64,000 bases of DNA from Aminobacter carboxidus (lineage in GTDB: Bacteria > Pseudomonadota > Alphaproteobacteria > Rhizobiales > Rhizobiaceae): assembly GCF_014863355.1 (NCBI RefSeq), contig NZ_JACZEP010000007.1, positions 1 to 64,000 of the forward strand. Direction: 5' to 3'. This document shows positions 35,391-41,943 of the stretch, piece after piece. Within the stretch, counting starts at the first letter, position 1. Each line of letters starts with the position of its first letter. The notes under the pieces were generated by a model. That model made no database searches. It was not told where the DNA came from and worked only from the letters and a program-made list of their open reading frames with translations. The translations under genes and the position numbers were made by a program.

Positions 35391-35672
35391 GTGTCCACGA
35401 CCTTCGACAAAGTCGCCAAGATCATTGCCGAGACCAGCGAGATCGACATCGACACCATCACGCCGGAAAGCCACACCATCGACGATCTGGGAATCGACAG
35501 CCTCGACTTCCTCGACATCGTCTTTGCGATCGACAAGGAATTCGGCATCAAGGTGCCGCTCGAGAAGTGGACGCAGGAAGTCAACGACGGCAAGGCTTCG
35601 ACCGACGAGTACTTCGTCATGAAGAACCTCTGCGCCAAGATCGACGCGCTCGTCGCTGCGAAGAACGCCTGA
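35391..35672 (+). CDS. acpXL: Acyl carrier protein AcpXL for very-long-chain fatty acids
   Basis: Encodes 93 residues, the length of rhizobial AcpXL. It carries the growing 27-hydroxyoctacosanoate chain that is later placed on lipid A. The phosphopantetheine site is Ser37 in [11 protein letters not shown]. The AcpXL-specific ESHTIDDLG and [26 protein letters not shown] stretches are present. The start is GTG 35391 with AAGGA six bases upstream; an ATG at 35364 would add nine residues. First gene of the lipid A long-chain cluster. Confidence 0.93.
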   Translation: MSTTFDKVAKIIAETSEIDIDTITPESHTIDDLGIDSLDFLDIVFAIDKEFGIKVPLEKWTQEVNDGKASTDEYFVMKNLCAKIDALVAAKNA

Positions 35673-35689
35673 GCACGCTGAAGCCACCT

Positions 35690-36877
35690 ATGGCCAATCG
35701 CGACGTCGTCATCACAGGCATCGGCCTCGTCTCCTCGCTGGGAGAAGGCGGTGCAGCCCACTGGGACAAGCTGACAACAGCGGGCACCGCCCCGGTGATC
35801 GACGCCGAACGCTTCCAGCCCTATGCCATCCATCCGCTTCCCGAGATCGACTGGGGCCTGCAGATCGCCAAGCGCGGCGACCAGCGCCAGATGGAGACCT
35901 GGCAGCGGCTTGGCACCTATACGGCCGGCATGGCGCTGGACGACGCAGGCATCAAGGGCAATGACGAGCTCAGCGCGACCATGGACATGGTTGTGGCGGC
36001 AGGTGGTGGCGAGCGCGACGAGGCGGTCGACGCCGGCGTTCTGGCGGCATCGGAAAACCGCACCGACCGCGACGTGTTGATCAACGAGAAGCTGACGACG
36101 GAGCTGCGGCCGACGTTGTTCCTGGCCCAGCTGTCCAACCTGCTCGCCGGCAACATCTCCATCGTCCACAAGGTCACCGGCTCTTCGCGCACCTTCATGG
36201 GCGAAGAAGGTGCCGGCGTTTCGGCCATCGAGACGGCGGCAGCCCGCATCCGCTCTGGCCAGTCGACGCATGTGCTGGTCGGCGGCGCGTTCCAGACCGA
36301 ACATTCCGACATGCTGCTCGGCTACGAATTGGCTGGCTATCTGCATCGCGGCCCATGGAAGCCCGTCTGGCAGCGCCAGGGCTCGGAAGGCGGCGGCGTC
36401 GTCACCGGTTCCGGCGGTGCATTCCTGGTGCTTGAATCGCGTGACCATGCCGAAGCACGTGGCCAGAAGATCTATGCCGAGCTTGGCCCGGTGCTTTCCG
36501 GGCGCGCCCGGCGCCGCAATGGCGGCCTTAGTGCCAACATTGCCGAACTGCTGGCCAAGGCCGAGTTGCCGGAGGGCGAACTGCTCGCCATTTCGGGCGC
36601 CTCGGGCGCGCACGCCGCAACGGCTGCCGAAAGATCCGCGCTGGACGGCAATCCGGCGATCGCGGCCCGCGCCCTTTCGTCGCTGACCGGGCACATGAAG
36701 GAAGCACAATTTCCGTTCGCGGTGGCGCTGGCGGCATTGGCCGTCGATCGTGGCGCCGGCTACCCGGCCTTCGAGGCGGGCGAAAGAGATTTCTCCGGCC
36801 AGCCGCGCAATGTTCTCGCAACGGCGATCGGCTACCACCAATTTGAAGGCATGGCGCTCGTCTCCGCGCCGCGCTGA
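35690..36877 (+). CDS. fabF2XL: Beta-ketoacyl-ACP synthase-like FabF2XL, no nucleophilic Cys
   Basis: Encodes 395 residues of the thiolase-fold KAS family. It begins RDVVITGIGLVSSLGEGG. The loop that holds the active-site Cys in FabF reads GSSRTFMGEEGAG (164-176) with no Cys. A His is kept in LTGHMKEAQF, and the usual HGTGT is replaced by SGASGAH. This resembles a chain-length-factor (KS-beta) partner for the next gene. It starts 17 bases after acpXL, where fabZXL lies in other rhizobia. Acts in the cytoplasm on AcpXL-bound chains (family knowledge). Confidence 0.85.
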   Translation: MANRDVVITGIGLVSSLGEGGAAHWDKLTTAGTAPVIDAERFQPYAIHPLPEIDWGLQIAKRGDQRQMETWQRLGTYTAGMALDDAGIKGNDELSATMDMVVAAGGGERDEAVDAGVLAASENRTDRDVLINEKLTTELRPTLFLAQLSNLLAGNISIVHKVTGSSRTFMGEEGAGVSAIETAAARIRSGQSTHVLVGGAFQTEHSDMLLGYELAGYLHRGPWKPVWQRQGSEGGGVVTGSGGAFLVLESRDHAEARGQKIYAELGPVLSGRARRRNGGLSANIAELLAKAELPEGELLAISGASGAHAATAAERSALDGNPAIAARALSSLTGHMKEAQFPFAVALAALAVDRGAGYPAFEAGERDFSGQPRNVLATAIGYHQFEGMALVSAPR

Positions 36878-36895
36878 AGGGTGTCAGGACAAAAC

Positions 36896-38167
36896 ATGGT
36901 CAATCTGAAGGATCATCTCGGCAGACCCGTCGTCGCCGTCACCGGCATCGGTGTCGTCACCTCGCTTGGCGTCGGCAAGGCAGACAACTGGGCAGCGCTG
37001 ACGTCGGGCAAGTCGGGCATCCATCCAATCACCCGCTTCCCTACCGATCTGCTCAACACCCGCATCTCCGGCATGGTCGACTACCTGCCCTCGAGCACCA
37101 AGGGCGCCAGCGCGCTGACCTATGAGCTTGCCGAAACGGCAGCCCTTGAAGCCGTAGAGGAAGCCGGTTTTGCAACAGACGATTTCGATGGACCGCTGTT
37201 CCTCGCCTCGCCGCCGGTCGAACTCGACTGGCGCGACCGCTTCACGCTTTATGCCGGTGATGATGAAGGCTCGGCCTCCGAGCGCCTTTTGAAGGTGGCG
37301 CGCAGCCAGAACTCGCTCGACATGTTCGACACTTCGCAGTTCGGTTCGATCGCCGACCGCCTCGCCGACCGGTTCGGCACACGCGGCCTGCCGATCACCA
37401 CCTCGACCGCTTGCGCATCCGGCGCCACCGCCATCCAGCTCGGCGTCGAGGCCATTCGTCGCGGCGAATGCGACCGCGCGCTGTCGGTTGGCGCCGACGG
37501 TTCGGCGACAGCCGAGGCGCTGATCAGATTCTCGCTGCTGTCGGCACTGTCGACCAACAACGACGTGCCGGAGAAAGCCTCCAAGCCGTTCTCCAAGGAC
37601 CGCGACGGCTTCGTGCTCGCCGAAGGCTCGGCGGCCCTGGTGCTCGAATCGCTCGAAAGCGCACTTGCCCGTGGCGCCGAGGTGCTCGGTATCCTCAGGG
37701 GCTGCGGCGAAAAAGCCGACGACTTCCACCGCACCCGCTCCAAGCCCGACGGCTCGCCGGCGATCGCCGCGGTCAAGGCAGCCCTTGCCGACGCCGGTCT
37801 CGCCGAAGACGAGATCGACTACGTCAACGCCCATGGCACCTCGACGCCCGAAAATGACAAGATGGAACATCTGTCGCTGTCGACGGTGTTCGGTGAGCGC
37901 ATCCGCAAGATCCCGGTGTCGTCGAACAAGTCGATGATCGGTCACACGCTGTCTGCGGCCGGCGCCATCGAGGCCGCATTCTCGTTGATGACGATGCGTG
38001 AAGGCGTCATACCGCCGACCATCAACTACGACAATCCCGATCCTTCGATCGAGCTCGACGTGGTGCCCAACGTGATGCGGAAGGCCGAGGTTCGCACCGT
38101 GCTTTCCAACTCCTTCGGCTTCGGCGGCCAGAACACCTGCCTTGTCATGGCGCGGGAACCGGTCTAA
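36896..38167 (+). CDS. fabF1XL: Beta-ketoacyl-ACP synthase FabF1XL
   Basis: Encodes 423 residues with the complete catalytic triad of a condensing enzyme: Cys173 in TSTACASGATA, His in NAHGTSTPENDKMEH, and His in NKSMIGHTLSAAGA. It elongates AcpXL-bound acyl chains for lipid A, presumably as the active half of a pair with FabF2XL. ATG 36896 has AGGA six bases upstream; GTG 36881 is an alternative that nearly abuts the previous stop codon. Part of the five-gene rightward operon. Confidence 0.88.
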   Translation: MVNLKDHLGRPVVAVTGIGVVTSLGVGKADNWAALTSGKSGIHPITRFPTDLLNTRISGMVDYLPSSTKGASALTYELAETAALEAVEEAGFATDDFDGPLFLASPPVELDWRDRFTLYAGDDEGSASERLLKVARSQNSLDMFDTSQFGSIADRLADRFGTRGLPITTSTACASGATAIQLGVEAIRRGECDRALSVGADGSATAEALIRFSLLSALSTNNDVPEKASKPFSKDRDGFVLAEGSAALVLESLESALARGAEVLGILRGCGEKADDFHRTRSKPDGSPAIAAVKAALADAGLAEDEIDYVNAHGTSTPENDKMEHLSLSTVFGERIRKIPVSSNKSMIGHTLSAAGAIEAAFSLMTMREGVIPPTINYDNPDPSIELDVVPNVMRKAEVRTVLSNSFGFGGQNTCLVMAREPV

Positions 38168-38209
38168 GCGACCGCCTACACGTCCCAGAGACAAGGATTT
38201 AGCGACATC

Positions 38210-39238
38210 ATGCGCGCATTGCAGCTCGTTGAGGACCGCCGGCTCGAGCAGGTGGACATTGTACCGCCTCCCCCTCCCGGCCTTGGCGAAGTCACGCTGC
38301 GCATCAAGGCAGTAGCGCTCAACCACATCGACGTATGGGGTTGGCGCGGCATGGCCTTTGCCAAGCGCAAGCTGCCGCTGGTCATCGGTGCGGAAGCCTC
38401 AGGCGAGATCGACGAAGTCGGCCCCGGCGTCACCGGCCTTGCACCTGGCCAGCTCGTTTCGATCTATGGCGCCCGCACCTGCGGCCTGTGCCGCCCATGC
38501 CGCGAAGGCCGTGACAATTTGTGCGAACACGTCTCGGGCGTGCACGGTTTCCACCTCGACGGCTTTGCCCAGGAAAAGATCAACCTGCCGGCGCGCCTTC
38601 TGGTGCCGGCCCCTCCCGGCGTCGACGCCATTGGTGCTGCGGTCGCCCCCGTCACCTTCGGCACTGTCGAGCACATGCTGTTCGACAACGCCAAGCTCGA
38701 GCCGGGCGAGACCATTCTCATTCATGCCGGCGGTTCTGGCATTGGCTCGGCCGCGATCCAGCTCGCCAAGAAGATGGGCTGCACCGTTATCACCACTGTC
38801 GGCTCCAACGACAAGATCGAGAAGGCCAAGGCGCTCGGCGCCGACCATGTCATCAACTATCGCGAGGACCGCTTCGAAGGCGTCGTGCGCAAGCTGACCA
38901 AGAAGAAGGGCGTCGACGTGGTCTTCGAGCATGTCGGCAAGGACACCTGGGCCGGTTCGATGTTCAGCCTCAAGCGCGGTGGCCGCCTCGTCACCTGCGG
39001 CTCGACGTCGGGTGTATCCACCGAAATCAACCTGATGATGTTGTTCCAGCAGCAGCTCAAGCTGCTCGGCTCCTTTGGCTGCCGCATGGAAAACATGGCC
39101 GATGCCATGCAGAAGATGGCCGCCGGCCTGGTCAAGCCGATCATCGACACCGAAGTCGACTTCACCTCCATCGACACCGCGCTGAAGCGGATGGAAGGTC
39201 GCGACGTGTTCGGCAAGATCATCCTCCGTATCGACTGA
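38210..39238 (+). CDS. adh2XL: Zinc-type alcohol dehydrogenase / enoyl reductase Adh2XL
   Basis: Encodes 342 residues of the medium-chain dehydrogenase family. The zinc-lobe cysteines appear in CGLCRPCREGRDNLCEH, and the nucleotide-binding fold in IHAGGSGIGSAAIQLAKKMG. In the rhizobial lipid A cluster this position holds the alcohol dehydrogenase/enoyl-ACP reductase-like protein thought to act in making or finishing the 27-hydroxy long chain. The spacing (42 bases after fabF1XL, 13 before lpxXL) supports one operon. The exact reaction is not established. Confidence 0.85.
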   Translation: MRALQLVEDRRLEQVDIVPPPPPGLGEVTLRIKAVALNHIDVWGWRGMAFAKRKLPLVIGAEASGEIDEVGPGVTGLAPGQLVSIYGARTCGLCRPCREGRDNLCEHVSGVHGFHLDGFAQEKINLPARLLVPAPPGVDAIGAAVAPVTFGTVEHMLFDNAKLEPGETILIHAGGSGIGSAAIQLAKKMGCTVITTVGSNDKIEKAKALGADHVINYREDRFEGVVRKLTKKKGVDVVFEHVGKDTWAGSMFSLKRGGRLVTCGSTSGVSTEINLMMLFQQQLKLLGSFGCRMENMADAMQKMAAGLVKPIIDTEVDFTSIDTALKRMEGRDVFGKIILRID

Positions 39239-39251
39239 GGATTTTCCCGAA

Positions 39252-40250
39252 TTGCCCCGCAGGAAGGCCAGCAAGATCCCTAGCCCCACGATGATGCGCA
39301 TCATGGGGCGGCTACGCATGCTGAACTACTGGCTGGTGGCCCAGGTCGCCCTGGTGGCGCTCAAGCTGCTGCGCCTCCTGCCGGTCGACAAGGCGCTCAA
39401 CTTCGCCGATCGCGCCGCTCGCACCGTCGGACCGTGGTTCGGCCGCCACCGCGTCGCGCTCTCCAACCTGCGCGCCGCCTATCCGGACAAAAGCGAAGCC
39501 GAAATCGAAGCCATCGCCCTCGACATGTGGGGCAATATGGGCCGGCTTGGCGCGGAATACATCTTTCTCGAGCAGATTTTCGACCACGATCCGGAGGCGA
39601 CGACGCCTGGTCGCATCGAAGTCACCGGCCGCGACCATTTCCTCAAAATCGCCAGCGAGGACAGGCCGCACATCGTCTTCACTGGCCATCTCGGCAATTT
39701 CGAGCTGCTGCCGATCGCCGCCGCCACCTTCGGCATGAAAATCACATCGCTGTTCCGCCCGCCGAACAACCCCTATTTGGCGGAATACATCTTCTCGACA
39801 CGTGCGTCGAACATGGGCGACCTGCTGGCGTCGCAGCGCGGCGCGTCCTTTGCGCTCGCCGGCATTCTCGACCGCGGCGGCAATGTCGGCGTACTCGTCG
39901 ACCAGAAATTTAAGCGCGGCCTCAGGACGACCTTCTTCGGTCGCGAATGCGAGACCAACCCAGTGCTCGCCATGCTGGCCCGTCACTATGACTGCGACGT
40001 CTACCCGGCCCACTGCATCCGCCTGCCTGGCGGCCGCTACAGGCTGACGATCGAAGAGAAGTTGACGCTGCCGCGCCGCGACGACGGCGCGGTCGATGTC
40101 CAGGCGACGACCCAGATGCTCAATGACACCGTCGAGCGCTGGATTCGCGAGGACCCGGGCCAGTGGATGTGGTTTCACAAGCGTTGGGGCTTGACCGAGG
40201 GCAAGCGCCGCAAGGTCAACAAGGCAGGCAAGATTTCAGCCGATTCCTGA
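39252..40250 (+). CDS. lpxXL: Lipid A long-chain acyltransferase LpxXL
   Basis: Encodes 332 residues. LpxXL moves the 27-hydroxyoctacosanoyl chain from AcpXL to lipid A at the inner membrane. It belongs to the LpxL/HtrB family: an N-terminal membrane anchor (YWLVAQVALVALKLLRLLPV), the H-x4-E catalytic motif in TGHLGNFELLP, GVLVDQKFKRGLRTTFFG and a closing PGQWMWFHKRWG. The start is TTG 39252 with GAGGA upstream of it; in-frame ATGs lie further in. Last gene of the cluster, four bases from the convergent soeC stop codon. Confidence 0.9.
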   Translation: MPRRKASKIPSPTMMRIMGRLRMLNYWLVAQVALVALKLLRLLPVDKALNFADRAARTVGPWFGRHRVALSNLRAAYPDKSEAEIEAIALDMWGNMGRLGAEYIFLEQIFDHDPEATTPGRIEVTGRDHFLKIASEDRPHIVFTGHLGNFELLPIAAATFGMKITSLFRPPNNPYLAEYIFSTRASNMGDLLASQRGASFALAGILDRGGNVGVLVDQKFKRGLRTTFFGRECETNPVLAMLARHYDCDVYPAHCIRLPGGRYRLTIEEKLTLPRRDDGAVDVQATTQMLNDTVERWIREDPGQWMWFHKRWGLTEGKRRKVNKAGKISADS

Positions 40251-40254
40251 CGGT

Positions 40255-41172
40255 TTATCCGCCGTAGTAGTTCATGACGGCGTGTCGGGCCTCGGCGAAG
40301 AACAGCCAGCGCTCGACGACAAGACCGAGCGCGTAGAACAAGGCGGCCAGTGCCGCAGCCGGTAGGGCGACCGCGCCGCCGGCAAAGATCGCCGCCAGCA
40401 ACAGCGCGATGGGCGCCAGCCCGCCAACAAGGATGGCCAGTTCCGACAGCTTGAGCGCGTGCTTGCGCGCGACCTTGAACCCCATCTCGCGGGTCAGGTA
40501 GTTTTCATTGACATGCGGCCGTTCGAACAACCTGACATGGCCGATATTGCCGAGCCCGGTGGCGCTCTCGGGCGTCGACAACGGCGCCAGCGTCCGCAGC
40601 CGCTGCCACCACTGGTACTTGGCGACCCACGCTGCCATGACAAACACGATTGCGATGGCCGCGCAAATTGTGCCGCCGGCACTTGAAGAGTAGCCGGCGA
40701 CCGATGCAAGCAGGAAACCGCCGGCTGCGGCGAACAACAGGTAGCAAAGCGGCGTAAGCCCGCTGTTCCAGGCCTGGATCGAGCGCAGCGAGGCATAGAT
40801 CATCGCCGTGCAGTAGACGGTGATGCTACACATGACCGCGCCGATCAGTCCGGCAGCCGGAAGGTATCGGCCCTCGATCACAGCGAACCATGCCGAAACC
40901 GTCAGCGGCACGAAGGTCGCGATCGCCATCACGCCCTCGCGCGACAGCCAGCTTGAGCGCCATTGCGACAGCGCCCGCCATGCGCGCTGAGGATTGCCGA
41001 GATGCAACGTCGACGACAGCAGGCCGCCAGCGATCATCGCCAGCGCACCCGCATGGGCAAGCTTGGCCGACAGGGTCGAGGCATCGAGCAGGCCAAGGCC
41101 GAGCACCGCTGCCAGGCCGTAGCCGAGCCCGGAAAGCGTGGTGAACAAGATGATGGAGAATGCGGGATGCAT
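40255..41172 (-). CDS. soeC: Membrane anchor subunit, SoeC/DmsC family
   Basis: A protein of 305 residues with about eight hydrophobic segments and the DmsC/NrfD-like pattern (HPAFSIILFTTLSGLGYGLA, GGLLSSTLHLGNPQRAWRALSQWRSSWLSREG). The LGNPxRAW..SxWxxSWLSREG segment is diagnostic for DmsC-type anchors, which pass electrons between the iron-sulfur subunit and the quinone pool. It lies three bases after the soeB stop codon. Assigned to the sulfite dehydrogenase SoeABC because of the large subunit; a DMSO-reductase-type complex is the alternative. Confidence 0.8.
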   Translation of the reverse strand: MHPAFSIILFTTLSGLGYGLAAVLGLGLLDASTLSAKLAHAGALAMIAGGLLSSTLHLGNPQRAWRALSQWRSSWLSREGVMAIATFVPLTVSAWFAVIEGRYLPAAGLIGAVMCSITVYCTAMIYASLRSIQAWNSGLTPLCYLLFAAAGGFLLASVAGYSSSAGGTICAAIAIVFVMAAWVAKYQWWQRLRTLAPLSTPESATGLGNIGHVRLFERPHVNENYLTREMGFKVARKHALKLSELAILVGGLAPIALLLAAIFAGGAVALPAAALAALFYALGLVVERWLFFAEARHAVMNYYGG

Positions 41173-41175
41173 GTT

Positions 41176-41943
41176 TCAGATTCGGTCCAGCATGCCGTCG
41201 AGCCAGGCAAAGAAGCCCTTTGCGCCCTCAGTGTTTTCAGCGAGCACGGCAGAACCGGCACTTGCGGCCAGCGGCTTGCGCGGACGCGGCGGCAGGTATT
41301 TGTTGGTCGGGCGCGTGCCCTGCTCCGGCATCAGGTCATAGCCGCCGCGCTCGGCAACCATGCGCGAGACGTCGGAGCCGGGATCGGCGAGATCGCCGTA
41401 ATGCCGGGCGTTGGCCGGGCACGTGCGCACGCACGAAGGCACGCGGTCGATTTCCCTCAGTGTCTCATTGTAGACACGGTCGATGCACAGCGTGCATTTC
41501 TTCATCACGCCGGCGGCGAGATCCATTTCGCGCGCGCCATAAGCGCAAGACCAGGCGCAGAGGCCACAGCCGATACACTTGCTCTCGTCGACCAGAACGA
41601 TGCCGTCTTCGGCACGCTTGTAGGAGGCACCCGTCGGGCACACGGTGACGCACGGCGCGTCCTCGCAATGCAGGCATGACTTGGGGAAATGCACGATCCG
41701 CGCTTCGCCCGCTTCGCCGATCACCTGCCCGCCCTCCGGCACAACTTCGAATGTGTGAATGCGATTGAGGAAGGCGCCGGAGACATCGGCCCCATACGGG
41801 TCCTGGTCGGACAACGCCGCGCCATAGCCGCCGGTATTCCACTCCTTGCAGCTGATGACACAGGCATGGCAGCCGACGCAGACATCGAGGTCGATGACAA
41901 GGCCGAGCTTTTTGGGTGTCGGCAGCGACGGCAGACTGGTCAT
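41176..41943 (-). CDS. soeB: [4Fe-4S] ferredoxin-type subunit, SoeB/DmsB family
   Basis: Encodes 255 residues. Four cluster motifs are visible: CVGCHACVISC, CLHCEDAPCVTVC, CIGCGLCAWSC with a later CTLC, and a C-terminal CVRTC. It relays electrons between the molybdenum subunit and the membrane anchor. The long C-terminal tail after residue 200 is Pro/Arg-rich. ATG 41943 overlaps the soeA stop codon by four bases (ATGA), so the two are translationally coupled. No Tat or Sec signal, which indicates a cytoplasmic location. Confidence 0.88.
   Translation of the reverse strand: MTSLPSLPTPKKLGLVIDLDVCVGCHACVISCKEWNTGGYGAALSDQDPYGADVSGAFLNRIHTFEVVPEGGQVIGEAGEARIVHFPKSCLHCEDAPCVTVCPTGASYKRAEDGIVLVDESKCIGCGLCAWSCAYGAREMDLAAGVMKKCTLCIDRVYNETLREIDRVPSCVRTCPANARHYGDLADPGSDVSRMVAERGGYDLMPEQGTRPTNKYLPPRPRKPLAASAGSAVLAENTEGAKGFFAWLDGMLDRI

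Noticed and set aside
36884-38326. Open frame of 480 codons on the minus strand opposite fabF1XL
   Set aside because: Antisense shadow; the plus strand has an intact condensing-enzyme catalytic triad.
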